NCBI GenBank assembly: GCA_963835165.1
Contig: CAWIGD010000039.1
Location: 1-64,000 of the forward strand
Direction: 5' to 3'
DNA length: 64,000 nucleotides
Source of the DNA: VAZQ01 sp963835165
GTDB taxonomy: Bacteria > Pseudomonadota > Alphaproteobacteria > Rhizobiales > Xanthobacteraceae
Part shown: positions 50,320-59,679 of the stretch, piece by piece
Position numbering within the stretch: the first letter of the stretch is position 1
Layout: each line of letters starts with the position of its first letter
Program-made: the position numbers and the translations under genes
The notes under the pieces: generated by a model
Databases searched by the model: none
What the model saw: only the letters and a program-made list of their open reading frames with translations
Told to the model about the DNA's origin: nothing

Positions 50320-51177
50320 ATGAAGGTTGCTCCCTTCCGATACCATGCACCGCAAACCATCGACGAAGCGGTCAGCCTTCTGGCTGAAGTCGCGCCGCTC
50401 GACGGACGTATCCTGGCAGGTGGCCAAAGTCTCGTTCCGATCATGGCATTCCGATTGTCGCGGCCGGCCCATCTCGTTGACATCAACGGCGTTGAGGCCC
50501 TGCGGCGGCTTGCCGTCGATGGCGACCGGCTCTGCATCGGAGCCTGCGTCCGGCATTCGGCGTTCCATCGTCCCGTGGTGGAAGGCCCTTTGGGCAAGCT
50601 TCTGTCGACCGTGGTGCGTCACATTGCGCACTCTCCCATCCGCGCGCGCGGCACCTTTTGCGGCAGCGTCGCGCATGCCGACCCGGCTTCGGAGTGGTGC
50701 ACCGTTTCAGCGGCGCTTGGTGCGGAGATGGTGGCGCAGAGCGTTCGCGGGACGCGCGTCATTCCCGCGCATGAGTTTTTCGCAGGGATCATGACGACGA
50801 GGCTTGCCGAGGATGAACTGCTGACCGAGGTGCGCTTGCCGCTGCTCCCGCCCGACACCCACCTCGGCTTTTACGAATTCAACCGTCGTGCCGGCGATTT
50901 TGCACTGGCCATGGCGTTGGCAGTTTACCGTGTCGAAGACGGGCGGATCGTCGCGCCGCGGCTTGCCGTCGGTGGCGCCGAGACCCACGCCCGCAGGATT
51001 GCCGAGGCGGAGCAGGTGCTGGCTGGCCGTGCGCCGTTGGCTGATAGCTTTGCCGCCGCTGCCGGCCGTGCAGCCGATGCGATCGACCCGATGGAAGACG
51101 CGCAAACGAGCGCGGAATATCGCCGCGACCTCGTGCGCACCGTCATGCGCCGTGCATTGGAACAGTCGCTTCTGTGA
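50320..51177 (+). CDS. FAD subunit of a xanthine-dehydrogenase-family enzyme (CoxM-like)
   Basis: 285 residues: RILAGGQSLVPIMAFRL and RGTFCGSVAHADPASEW are the two FAD-binding blocks of medium subunits (AGGQSL; RGTxGGSxAHADPAxE). No extra cysteine cluster, unlike the FAD subunit at 26304. Transfers electrons from the 2Fe-2S clusters to an acceptor. First gene of a plus-strand operon; its TGA overlaps the start of the 2Fe-2S subunit. Confidence 0.92.
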   Translation: MKVAPFRYHAPQTIDEAVSLLAEVAPLDGRILAGGQSLVPIMAFRLSRPAHLVDINGVEALRRLAVDGDRLCIGACVRHSAFHRPVVEGPLGKLLSTVVRHIAHSPIRARGTFCGSVAHADPASEWCTVSAALGAEMVAQSVRGTRVIPAHEFFAGIMTTRLAEDELLTEVRLPLLPPDTHLGFYEFNRRAGDFALAMALAVYRVEDGRIVAPRLAVGGAETHARRIAEAEQVLAGRAPLADSFAAAAGRAADAIDPMEDAQTSAEYRRDLVRTVMRRALEQSLL

Positions 51178-51707
51178 CCGGCGAGACTATCCCTTACACC
51201 GACAGTACAATGGCGGCGATGACTGAAAAGATCGAAATTCGGCTTCACATCAACGGACATGACTACTCTGTTCGGGTAGAGCCGCGAAAGACGCTGGCCG
51301 ATGTTATCCGCGACGAATGCGGGCTGACCGGGACGCACATCGGTTGCGAGCACGGCGTCTGTGGCGCATGTACCGTGATCCTTGACGATGAGGCGGTAAG
51401 GTCCTGCCTGATGTTCGCGGTCCAGGCGAAGGGCAAGCGCATCCGGACGGTCGAAGGTCTCGCGGACGGCGACAAGTTGCATCCGATGCAAGACGCGTTC
51501 ATCGCTCATCATGCGCTCCAATGCGGCTTTTGCACGCCGGGCTTTTTGATGCTGGCGGTAAACGCGCTGGAAACCAATCCCGATTTGACGGACGAGGAAA
51601 TTCTCGAGGTTCTATCGTCGAACCTCTGCCGCTGCACGGGCTATCAGAACATCGTCAAGGCCGTTCGCAGCACGGCCGCTGACATGCGTGATACGCCAAC
51701 GCGCTGA
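51174..51707 (+). CDS. 2Fe-2S subunit of a xanthine-dehydrogenase-family enzyme (CoxS-like)
   Basis: About 165-177 residues with CEHGVCGACTVILDDEAVRSC for the plant-type cluster and CGFCTPGFLM...CRCTGYQNIVKAV for the helical cluster. GTG at 51174 overlaps the previous stop (GTGA) and fits coupling; ATG 51210 or 51219 are closer to the usual family start. No signal peptide. Partner of the FAD subunit and of one or both molybdopterin subunits downstream. Confidence 0.92.
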   Translation: MTGETIPYTDSTMAAMTEKIEIRLHINGHDYSVRVEPRKTLADVIRDECGLTGTHIGCEHGVCGACTVILDDEAVRSCLMFAVQAKGKRIRTVEGLADGDKLHPMQDAFIAHHALQCGFCTPGFLMLAVNALETNPDLTDEEILEVLSSNLCRCTGYQNIVKAVRSTAADMRDTPTR

Positions 51708-51758
51708 TCTCTACGACCGAATCGTCTTTCATCGCCGAGCTTTCGGTAAGGAGACCGC

Positions 51759-52760
51759 ATGCCGATCGACGTTCATGCCCACTACGTTCCGCCGCAATTG
51801 ATCGAGGCAGTCGCTGCCCGCGGAAAGGAGATCGGCGTGCGACTGGTGCAGTCGGGCGGAGCGCCGCCTGCGCTGCATTTCGACTACGGCTTCAAGGTGC
51901 GTCCGTTCTTTCCGCGCCTGATCGAGCCGGTCGGCGAGCGGCTTACATGGCTCGATGAGCAGGGTATCGATGTGCAGATCGTCGGCACCTGGCCGGACAT
52001 TTTCGGCTACGGCCTCGCTGCCGAGGCGTGTGTCGCCTGGCATCGGATGCTCAATGACACGCTGGCCGCGTGGTGCGCGGACAACGCTGATCGCTTTGCC
52101 TGGATCGGCTCCGTCCCGCTGATCCAGGCGGAGGCCGCCGCCCAGGAGCTCGAGCGCGCCAGCGCCCACGGCGCCTGCGGCGTGATCATTTCCTCTAACA
52201 TCGAGAACACCAACATCGGCGAGCTCCCGCTGGATGCGTTCTGGCGCAAGGCCGAAGCGCTCGGCATGCCCGTGTTGATCCATCCCGTGCTGGTGGGACC
52301 CGCGCCGCGTGCCGCAAAGTTCGGTCTCGCCCAGGTTGCGCAATACACCTTCGACACCACGCTCGGCATCGGCTCGGTGCTGATGTCCGGCGTGCTGGAC
52401 CGTTTTCCCGGCTTGAAGCTGGTGCTGTCGCACGGCGGAGGTGCGTATCCCTATCTCGCCGGCCGTTTCGACATCATGCATCGACGCATGGACCGGGTCG
52501 CGCAGGGCGACGTCGCGGCCAAGGCGCCCTCCGCCTATGCCACGCAGATGGTCTACGACAGCATCGTCCATGCGCCGAAAGCATTGCGGTTCCTGATCGA
52601 TCTCGTCGGACTTGATAATGTCGTGCTTGGGACTGATTATTCATTTCCGCCGGCCGACATGGAGCCGCTCGCGCTGCTGCGAACGGCCGGATTGTCGGCG
52701 ACCCAGATCGAGGCGATTGCCGATGCGAATCCGCGCCGGGTTTTTGCGCGACTGCGTTGA
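51759..52760 (+). CDS. Amidohydrolase-2 family protein (ACMSD/decarboxylase-like)
   Basis: 333 residues with the N-terminal HxH (IDVHAHYVPP), a His in VLIHPVLVGP, the His of VLSHGGGAYPYLAGR and an Asp in LGTDYSFPP: a full set of metal ligands. AAGGAG lies 6-8 nt upstream of ATG 51759. The group includes 2-amino-3-carboxymuconate semialdehyde decarboxylase and several aromatic-acid decarboxylases. Located inside the Mo-hydroxylase operon, it may process a hydroxylated ring product. The sequence is only distantly like the 18974 paralogue. Confidence 0.9.
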   Translation: MPIDVHAHYVPPQLIEAVAARGKEIGVRLVQSGGAPPALHFDYGFKVRPFFPRLIEPVGERLTWLDEQGIDVQIVGTWPDIFGYGLAAEACVAWHRMLNDTLAAWCADNADRFAWIGSVPLIQAEAAAQELERASAHGACGVIISSNIENTNIGELPLDAFWRKAEALGMPVLIHPVLVGPAPRAAKFGLAQVAQYTFDTTLGIGSVLMSGVLDRFPGLKLVLSHGGGAYPYLAGRFDIMHRRMDRVAQGDVAAKAPSAYATQMVYDSIVHAPKALRFLIDLVGLDNVVLGTDYSFPPADMEPLALLRTAGLSATQIEAIADANPRRVFARLR

Positions 52761-52815
52761 TCGGCGTCGGGTTCGTGGCCTGCGAGGCACGCGAGCTGAT
52801 TGGAGGAGTAAATTG

Positions 52816-53838
52816 ATGATCCTCGCACGGGGGTTCGCCGCACTTGCGGTCGCCAGCCTGATGTCCGGCGGCGGCCAGACCCAAGAGCTCAGATCGGTCA
52901 AGATCGGCGTCGTCAATTTGAGCACCGACGTCGCGTTCTATATCGCCGAGAAGCGCGGCTATTTCAAAGCGGAAGGGCTCAAGGCCGATTTCGCCTATTT
53001 CGATTCCGGCGCCAAGATGATCGTGCCGCTCGGCACCGGAGCGCTCGACACCGGGGGCGGTGCGACCTCGGCAGGGTTCTACAATGCGGTCGATCGCGGC
53101 ATCGAGCTTCGCATCGTGGCCGACAAGGGCATGAGCGTCGACGGCTACGACTACAAGGCGCTGGTGGTGCGCAAGGACCTCGTGGACAGCGGAGCGTTCA
53201 AGTCGCTCGCCGATCTGAAAGGGAAGAAGGTCGCCGTCGTCGCCCAGGGCGCGGCCGACGAATCGGTGCTGCACCAGGCGCTGCTCAAGGGCGGGCTCCA
53301 GGACGCCGACATTGAGCGCGTCTTCATCCCGTTCTCGCAACAGCTGATCGCGCTGCAAAACAAGGGCATCGACGCGGCGATCGCGGGCGAACCAGATATC
53401 ACGCACATGCTGCGGACGGGCGTCGCCGTGCGTTTCGCGGGTCTGTCGCAGTTCTATCCGCACGAGGCTGCCTATGTGCTCTACAGCGGCAAGTTCGCGC
53501 AGGACAAGGAGACGGGCGTCAAGTTCCTCAAGGCATATTTACGCGCCGTACGCGACTACGACCGTGCCCTCAAGGACGGCAAGATTGCCGGACCAGGCGG
53601 CGAAGAGATCGTGCAAATGCTCGGGGAGATGACCGGCGTGAAGGACCTGTCGATCTTCCGTGACGCCGTCCCGCCCTATATCGATCCGAACGGCGCCCTC
53701 TACATGACGGCCCTGCAAACGGACCTCGACTATTTCAAGCAGCTCGGGCTGGTGAAAAAGGACGTGACGCTCACGCGCGTGATCGATCGCTCGTTCGCCG
53801 AAGCGGCCGCCGCCCAGCTCGGCCCATACAAGAAATAG
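52816..53838 (+). CDS. NMT1-like ABC substrate-binding protein (orphan)
   Basis: 340 residues from ATG 52816 (GGAGGA 8-10 nt upstream) with a short signal peptide (MILARGFAALAVASLMSGGG). STDVAFYIAEKRGYFKAEGLKADF, LGTGALDTGGGATSAGFYN and DLKGKKVAVVAQGAADES are typical of NMT1/SsuA binding proteins. No permease of this class is near. Its position between the amidohydrolase and Mo subunit genes suggests it captures the substrate of this pathway. Confidence 0.9.
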   Translation: MILARGFAALAVASLMSGGGQTQELRSVKIGVVNLSTDVAFYIAEKRGYFKAEGLKADFAYFDSGAKMIVPLGTGALDTGGGATSAGFYNAVDRGIELRIVADKGMSVDGYDYKALVVRKDLVDSGAFKSLADLKGKKVAVVAQGAADESVLHQALLKGGLQDADIERVFIPFSQQLIALQNKGIDAAIAGEPDITHMLRTGVAVRFAGLSQFYPHEAAYVLYSGKFAQDKETGVKFLKAYLRAVRDYDRALKDGKIAGPGGEEIVQMLGEMTGVKDLSIFRDAVPPYIDPNGALYMTALQTDLDYFKQLGLVKKDVTLTRVIDRSFAEAAAAQLGPYKK

Positions 53839-53860
53839 CTGTGACCGCAGCGCGGGCCCG

Positions 53861-56206
53861 ATGGCCGTCGAGGTGAAGAAAGGTGACGGTCAGGGCTGGG
53901 TCGGCCGCTCGATCCGGCGCGTCGAGGATCCGACGCTGGTGGCCGGCAATGGCCGCTTCACGGGCGACCTGCCGGCCGCGCGCTGGGTCCGTTTCGTGCG
54001 AAGCTCGGTCGCTGCGGGCCGGATCAAGCGGATCACAGCACCCGAGGGCGCGACGGTCGTCACCGCCGCGGAGCTTTCGGGGGTGAGGCCGATCCAGCCG
54101 ATGTTGCACAAGTTCAACTACGTACCGATCAGTCAGCCGGTGCTGGCCAAGGCCGTGGTGCGATTCGTCGGCGAGCCGATCGCGGCGGTGGTCGCGCTCA
54201 CGAAGGAGGAGGCCGAAGACATTGCCGATCTCGTCGAGGTCGAAATCGACGATACGCCGGCGATCGTCGGCGCCCGCGCGGCGTTGGCTCCCGGCGCTCG
54301 GCTCGTGCATGACGAGGCGGCGGGAAACGTCGTGGTCGAAGGACGGCTGAAAACGCCCGGGTTCGACGCGAAACTGGCAAGCGCGCACCGGCGGATCAAG
54401 GTCGATATACGCTCTCACCGGCAGAATGCCCTGCCGATGGAGCCGCGCGCCGCGCATGCGGCCTGGGATGCCGCCAGCGAACGGGTAACGCTCACCTGTG
54501 CGACGCAGATGCCGCACGCGATGCGGACGATTATCGCCGACCTGATCGGCATGCCGGAATCGGATCTGCGGGTGATCGCGCCCGACGTCGGCGGCGGCTT
54601 CGGCCAGAAAATGTCGCTGGCGCCTGAATTCGTGGTCGTGACCTGGCTCGCGCGCACGCTCAAGACGTCGGTCGCGTGGGTGGAGGACCGGCGCGAGAAT
54701 CTCGTCGCCTGCTTCCATAGCCGCGACCAGTCCGTCTCGCTGGAGGGTGCATTCGACGCCGATGCCAGGCTGACCGGCCTTGCCGCTGACATCGTCGCGG
54801 ATGTCGGAGCCTATTCTTGCTATCCGACGACCTGCGGCGTTGAGCCGTTGATGGCGATGGCGGAGATGCCCGGTCCCTACGACGTGCGCGAATATGCCTG
54901 CATATCGCGCGGGGTTGTGACCAACACCTGTCCGATGGCGCCATATCGCGGCGTCTCGCGTCCGGTGATCACGTTCACGCTCGAGCGGCTGATGGACAAG
55001 GCGGCGACGGCTTTCGGCCTCGACCCGGTCGAGATCCGTCGCCGCAACCTGGTCAAGACGTTTCCCTACACGTCGGTGACCGGCCTGGTGTTCGACGAGG
55101 CGAGCTATGTCGAAACCATGGACATGGCCGTCGCAGCCGTCGGCGTGCCGGCGTTCCGCGCCCGCCAGGTGAAAGCGAGGGCCGAAGGGCGCTATCTCGG
55201 TCTCGGCTTCGCGACGTTCTCCGAGCGCACCGGTTACGGCACGCCGGCGTTCGCGGCGCGCGGCATGGAGGTGACGCCGGGTTGGGAAACCGTCGAGATG
55301 ACGATGGATCCGTCCGGCTTCATCGAAGCGCGGATCGGGGCGTCCCCGCACGGACAGGGCCTGCGCACCACGCTGTCGCAGATCATCGCCGACGAACTCG
55401 GCACGTCGCCGGACCGCATCAAGATCGTGCACGGTGACACCGACCGGACGCCCTACGGCTGGGGGACCTTCGCCAGCCGGTCTCTGGTGATTGCGGGCGG
55501 CGCCACCTTGCTGGCGGCGGGCAAGATCCGCACCAAGCTCATGAAGATGGCAGGCATTCTGCTCGAGGCGTCAGCGGAGGATATCGTGCTCGAAGCCGAT
55601 GTCGCGCGGGTCGCCGGAACCGATCGTGCCATTCCGATCGCGACGCTGGCGCGCGCCGCCTATCATCAGAGTCATCGGTTCAAGGGCGAGGTCGGCCCCG
55701 GCATCATCGAGAGCGCGACTTACGATCCGCCCGGAACATTTTCCAACGCCTGCCATGTCGCCATGGTCGAGGTCGACATCGAGACCGGCCAGGTCACCAT
55801 CGAAAAGTTTCTGGTGGCCGAGGACGCCGGACGCCTGATCAACCCCATGATCGTCGACGGGCAGATTCACGGCGGGGTCGCCCAGGGCATCGCCAACGCG
55901 CTGCTCGAAGAGATCATCTACGATGAGACCGGTAACATCCTCACGGCAACGCTGGCGGACTACCTGCCACCGACCGCGCGTGAGATTCCTCCCATTGAAA
56001 TCCATCATCTGGAAACATTGACGGACGCCTCGCTCACCAAGGCCAAGGGATTGGGCGAGGGTGGCGCGATCGGGCCGCCCGCCGCCGTCGTCAACGCCAT
56101 CAACGACGCCCTATCGCCGTTCGGCGTATCGATCGATGAGTTCCCGGCAACCCCGCAGCGTATCCGCGCGGCGCTACGTGCGGCTTCCGCGCGGGCACAG
56201 GCCTGA
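53861..56206 (+). CDS. Molybdopterin-binding subunit of xanthine-dehydrogenase family (first of two)
   Basis: 781 residues. VGRSIRRVEDPTLVAGNGRFTGDL begins the large-subunit fold. GGGFGQKMSLAPEFVV contacts the cofactor, MAPYRGVSRPVITFTLERLMD carries the active-site Arg, and GLGEGGAIGPPAAVVNAI contains the catalytic Glu. GQGLRTTLSQIIADEL is the cofactor Gln motif. It is presumably active, hydroxylating an aromatic or N-heterocyclic compound using water. Twenty-two bp after the binding-protein gene; the next large subunit starts one base after its stop. Confidence 0.92.
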   Translation: MAVEVKKGDGQGWVGRSIRRVEDPTLVAGNGRFTGDLPAARWVRFVRSSVAAGRIKRITAPEGATVVTAAELSGVRPIQPMLHKFNYVPISQPVLAKAVVRFVGEPIAAVVALTKEEAEDIADLVEVEIDDTPAIVGARAALAPGARLVHDEAAGNVVVEGRLKTPGFDAKLASAHRRIKVDIRSHRQNALPMEPRAAHAAWDAASERVTLTCATQMPHAMRTIIADLIGMPESDLRVIAPDVGGGFGQKMSLAPEFVVVTWLARTLKTSVAWVEDRRENLVACFHSRDQSVSLEGAFDADARLTGLAADIVADVGAYSCYPTTCGVEPLMAMAEMPGPYDVREYACISRGVVTNTCPMAPYRGVSRPVITFTLERLMDKAATAFGLDPVEIRRRNLVKTFPYTSVTGLVFDEASYVETMDMAVAAVGVPAFRARQVKARAEGRYLGLGFATFSERTGYGTPAFAARGMEVTPGWETVEMTMDPSGFIEARIGASPHGQGLRTTLSQIIADELGTSPDRIKIVHGDTDRTPYGWGTFASRSLVIAGGATLLAAGKIRTKLMKMAGILLEASAEDIVLEADVARVAGTDRAIPIATLARAAYHQSHRFKGEVGPGIIESATYDPPGTFSNACHVAMVEVDIETGQVTIEKFLVAEDAGRLINPMIVDGQIHGGVAQGIANALLEEIIYDETGNILTATLADYLPPTAREIPPIEIHHLETLTDASLTKAKGLGEGGAIGPPAAVVNAINDALSPFGVSIDEFPATPQRIRAALRAASARAQA

Positions 56207-56207
56207 C

Positions 56208-58505
56208 ATGAGCTTCGTCGGACGTTCGGTGCCCCGTCTTGAGGATCGGCCCTTGGTGACGGGCCGCGGCCGGTTCGCGGCCGATGTCGCCTTTCCCCAC
56301 ATGGTGCACATGCGGGTGGTGCGCTCGGCTCATGCCCACGGCCGGATCATGTCGATCGACACGAGTGCGGCGCTGGCGCTGCCGGGCGTGGTCGCGGTCT
56401 GGACGTCCGCCGACGTGTCGGAGATTCCGCCGATCGATTTCCGCCTGACCCGTATCGAGGGCCTGGCGCCGTACCGTCAGCCCATTCTGGCCAGACAGCG
56501 CGTGCGCTATGTCGGCGAGCCGGTCGCCGCTGTGTTCGCCACCGATCCCTATGTGGCGGAGGACGCCGCCGATCTCGTCGCCATCGCCGTCGAGGAATTG
56601 CCGGTCATCCTCGATGCCATCGCCGCGCCCGGGGAATTCGAAGACGGCCGCTCGACCGAGCCGGCGATCGTGGAAAAGTCCTACGGCGATGTCGCAGCAG
56701 CCTTCCGCCAGGCGCATGCCGTGGTCGAGCTCGATCTCGTGGTCGGGCGCCATTCCGGCGTTCCGCTTGAAACCCGCGGTGCGATCGCGCGCTACGACGC
56801 CGCCCGCGACGTGCTCGAGCTTCACGGCGCCGCCAAGGTCCCGCACTGGAATCGCGACAACATCGCCCGCATGCTGGGCCGCGATCCCGCCAGTGTGCAT
56901 TTGTTCGAAGGGCATGTCGGCGGCGGCTTCGGTATTCGCGGCGAGCTTTATCCCGAGGACGTATTGGTCTGCCTCGCCGCGCTGCGGTTCGGCTGGCCGG
57001 TGAAATGGATCGAGGACAGGCGCGAGCATCTGATCGCCGCCAATCACTCGCGCCAGCAGCGGCACCAGGTCCGCGCCGCGATCGACGCCCAGGGCCACAT
57101 CCTCGCGCTCGACGACGAGTTCTTCCACGACCAGGGCGGCTACGTTCGCACCCACGCCGCCACCGTCCCCGATCTCGCAGCCGCAATGCTGCCGGGGCCG
57201 TATCGCGTGCCGGCCTACCGGGCGATCGGCCATGTGCGCCTCACCAACAAGACGCCCGGCGGCACCTATCGTGCCCCGGGACGGTTCGAGACCACGTTCG
57301 TGCGCGAGCGGCTGATGGACGCGATCGCAGCGCGATTGGGAATTGATCGGATCGAAGTCCGGCGGCGCAATCTGGTGGCCAAAGACGACATGCCGTATCG
57401 GCGGCCGCTGGCGACGCTCGGGACCGACATTGTGCTCGATTCCGGCGATTATGCCGGTCTGATCGACAAGGCGCTCACCGCCTTCAAATGGACCGCGCTG
57501 CAGGACGAGCTCCAGCGCCGGCGTGCCGGCGGAGAGTGCGTGGGCGCGGGACTTGGCGTCTTTGTCGAAAAGAGCGGCCTCGGCCCGTTCGACGGCGTGC
57601 GGGTGTCCGTCGGTCCGGCGGGTCTGGTCGAAGTTGTGACCGGCGCCGCGTCGCTCGGCCAGGGTGTCGAGACGGTGGTGGCGCAGATTTGCGCGGATGC
57701 GCTCGGCGTCGATTATCGGCGGGTGCGGGTCGTGCACGGCCGAACGGATCGCATTGCATTCGGGGTGGGCGCCTTCGCGTCTCGCGTCACCGTGATGACC
57801 GGAGAGGCGACCCGCCTTGCCGCGGTCGAGGTCCGCGCCAAGGCGATCGAGGTCGCGGCCGAGCTGCTGCAGCAGCCCGCCGATGCGCTGGAGGTGGTCG
57901 ACGGCGCGGTGGTGCGCAAGGGGGCCGTTGCCGGACCTTCCGTGACGCTCGGCGAGGTCGCCAAGGCTCTGGAGCCGGCATCGAAACTGCGCGGCGCTCG
58001 CGCACCGGGCCTGTCGGCCGACGGCTGGTTCTACAGCGATCACATGAACTACCCCTACGGCGTGCATATTGCGGTCGCCAAGGTCGATCGCGACACCGGC
58101 GGAGTGACGATCGAGCGCTACATGCTCGCCTATGACATCGGTCGGGCGGTCAATCCGATGCTGGTCGAAGGCCAGCTCACCGGCGGGTTCGCGCAAGGGA
58201 TTGGCGGCACGCTGCTCGAGGAATTCCTCTACGACGAGCGCGGCGAGCCATTGTCGGTCAATTTCGCGGACTATCTCATGCCGACGGCGCGAGAAGTGCC
58301 GGCGCCCGAGGTGCTCATCACGGAGGATGCGCCTTCGCCACTCAATCCCCTCGGCCTGAAAGGCGCGGGGGAGGGCGGCATCAACGCGGTCGGCGCGGCG
58401 ATCGCCTCGGCCATCGACGATGCGGTCGGGATGCCGGGCGCAATCACCCGGCTGCCGGTAACGCCGCAACGGCTGCGCGAGATACTCAAGCGCGCCGGCC
58501 GCTGA
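56208..58505 (+). CDS. Molybdopterin-binding subunit of xanthine-dehydrogenase family (second of two)
   Basis: 765 residues starting MSFVGRSVPRLEDRPLVTG, immediately after the preceding gene. GGGFGIRGELYPEDVLVCL, GTYRAPGRFETTFVRERLMD, GQGVETVVAQICADALG and GAGEGGINAVGAAIASAI show the cofactor, Arg and Glu residues, so this subunit also looks catalytic. The two large subunits differ clearly (different arginine loops), so they are not a recent duplication. They could share one FAD/2Fe-2S pair and act on different substrates, or form a mixed complex. Convergent with the marR gene 8 bp away. Confidence 0.92.
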   Translation: MSFVGRSVPRLEDRPLVTGRGRFAADVAFPHMVHMRVVRSAHAHGRIMSIDTSAALALPGVVAVWTSADVSEIPPIDFRLTRIEGLAPYRQPILARQRVRYVGEPVAAVFATDPYVAEDAADLVAIAVEELPVILDAIAAPGEFEDGRSTEPAIVEKSYGDVAAAFRQAHAVVELDLVVGRHSGVPLETRGAIARYDAARDVLELHGAAKVPHWNRDNIARMLGRDPASVHLFEGHVGGGFGIRGELYPEDVLVCLAALRFGWPVKWIEDRREHLIAANHSRQQRHQVRAAIDAQGHILALDDEFFHDQGGYVRTHAATVPDLAAAMLPGPYRVPAYRAIGHVRLTNKTPGGTYRAPGRFETTFVRERLMDAIAARLGIDRIEVRRRNLVAKDDMPYRRPLATLGTDIVLDSGDYAGLIDKALTAFKWTALQDELQRRRAGGECVGAGLGVFVEKSGLGPFDGVRVSVGPAGLVEVVTGAASLGQGVETVVAQICADALGVDYRRVRVVHGRTDRIAFGVGAFASRVTVMTGEATRLAAVEVRAKAIEVAAELLQQPADALEVVDGAVVRKGAVAGPSVTLGEVAKALEPASKLRGARAPGLSADGWFYSDHMNYPYGVHIAVAKVDRDTGGVTIERYMLAYDIGRAVNPMLVEGQLTGGFAQGIGGTLLEEFLYDERGEPLSVNFADYLMPTAREVPAPEVLITEDAPSPLNPLGLKGAGEGGINAVGAAIASAIDDAVGMPGAITRLPVTPQRLREILKRAGR

Positions 58506-58513
58506 CGAGACGG

Positions 58514-58954
58514 TCAGGCCAGCTTCCGCAGCAGGCGAATGACGGCCTTCTGCTCGGCGGCGGTGAGCGGCGTCAACGTTTGGTGGGTAATTTGCCGGGC
58601 AACCTTCACCGCCGCATCCGCGACGGCGCGGCCGGCGTCGGTCAGTGCGATGGCACGACGACGGCGGTCGTTCGCATCCGGGCGGGCAGTGACGAGGCCG
58701 CGCACCTCGAGCCGATCCACCACGCCCTTGGTCGTGGCCGCGTCAAGGTAGATCAGGCGGCCGAGCTGGTTCTGCGAGCACGGTCCGACCTCGCGCAGTT
58801 TGGCGAGCGCCGCGAATTGCGTTTGCGTCAGCCCCTTGATGATCCGCGACATGAAGATCGAGGTATGCCGTTGCATCGCGACGCGCAGCAGGAAGCCGAC
58901 CTGATCGTCGAGCCGATACTCGGATGCGGCGGTAGTCCGGGGGCGCGAAGCCAT
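58514..58954 (-). CDS. MarR family transcriptional regulator
   Basis: About 146 residues with the winged-helix signature LTQTQFAALAKLREVGPCSQNQLGRLIYLDAATTKGVVDRLEVRGLV (seen in two halves around residue 70) and the wing RPDANDRRRRAIALTDAGRAV. MarR proteins are usually repressors released by aromatic acids or thioesters. The ATG at 58954 is 2 bp after the LivF-like stop, so it is the last gene of the importer operon and likely controls it and/or the facing Mo-hydroxylase operon. It is the only complete transcription factor recognised in the window. Confidence 0.9.
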   Translation of the reverse strand: MASRPRTTAASEYRLDDQVGFLLRVAMQRHTSIFMSRIIKGLTQTQFAALAKLREVGPCSQNQLGRLIYLDAATTKGVVDRLEVRGLVTARPDANDRRRRAIALTDAGRAVADAAVKVARQITHQTLTPLTAAEQKAVIRLLRKLA

Positions 58955-58956
58955 GG

Positions 58957-59679
58957 TCACACCGACAGCAGGCGGCGCTGTGCCGCGACGTCCTTGGCGA
59001 GATCGGCCATGGGACCGTGCCACTGCAACTGGCCTTTTTCCAGAACATAGGCGCGGTCGCAGACGAGTTCGGCGAAATGGATGTTCTGCTCGGACAAAAG
59101 CACCGACAGGCCTTCCTTCTTGAGCTCGATGATGGTGTTGGCCATCTGCTCGACGATCACCGGCGCGACGCCTTCGGAGGGCTCGTCGAGCAGCACCAGC
59201 AGAGGATTGCCCATCAGCGTGCGGGCGACCGTCAGCATCTGTTGCTCACCGCCGCTCATATAGGCGCCGCGACGGTCGGGCATGCCGCCGAGATTGGGAA
59301 AGATCGTGAACAGCTTTTCCGGTGTCCACGACGGTGCCGGACGGCCGTCGGGATGATGCCGCACCGGCTGGCGGCCGATGTCGAGATTCTCGAGCACGGT
59401 AAGATCGGAGAAGATGCGCCGGTCCTCCGGCACGAAACCGAGCCCCCGGCGCGCGATCTCGAACGGCCTGAGCTTCGAGATATCCTCGCCGAGAAAGTGC
59501 ACGCTTCCGGCGCGCTGCGGGATCAGCGCCATCAGCGCCTTGAACGTCGTCGACTTGCCGGCGCCGTTGCGGCCCATGAGCGCCACCACCTCGCCGCGAT
59601 CGACGTGAAAGGATGGCTCGAACAGGATTTGCGCGGCCCCATACCACGCCTTGAGGCCCTTGACCTCGAGCATGCTCAT
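58957..59679 (-). CDS. livF: Branched-chain amino acid-type ABC importer, ATP-binding protein (LivF-like)
   Basis: 240 residues: Walker A GRNGAGKST, signature YMSGGEQQMLTVARTLM, Walker B LLVLLDEPSEGVAP, switch His replaced by the LivF-type SEQNIHF. LivF-type length and no C-terminal extension. ATG overlaps the LivG-like stop by 4 bp. Drives uptake with LivG. Confidence 0.92.
   Translation of the reverse strand: MSMLEVKGLKAWYGAAQILFEPSFHVDRGEVVALMGRNGAGKSTTFKALMALIPQRAGSVHFLGEDISKLRPFEIARRGLGFVPEDRRIFSDLTVLENLDIGRQPVRHHPDGRPAPSWTPEKLFTIFPNLGGMPDRRGAYMSGGEQQMLTVARTLMGNPLLVLLDEPSEGVAPVIVEQMANTIIELKKEGLSVLLSEQNIHFAELVCDRAYVLEKGQLQWHGPMADLAKDVAAQRRLLSV

Noticed and set aside
56100..58469. A 789-codon minus-strand frame opposite the second molybdopterin subunit
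   Set aside because: Antisense shadow in high-GC DNA; His/Arg/Asp-rich translation without domains, while the plus strand has a complete family protein.
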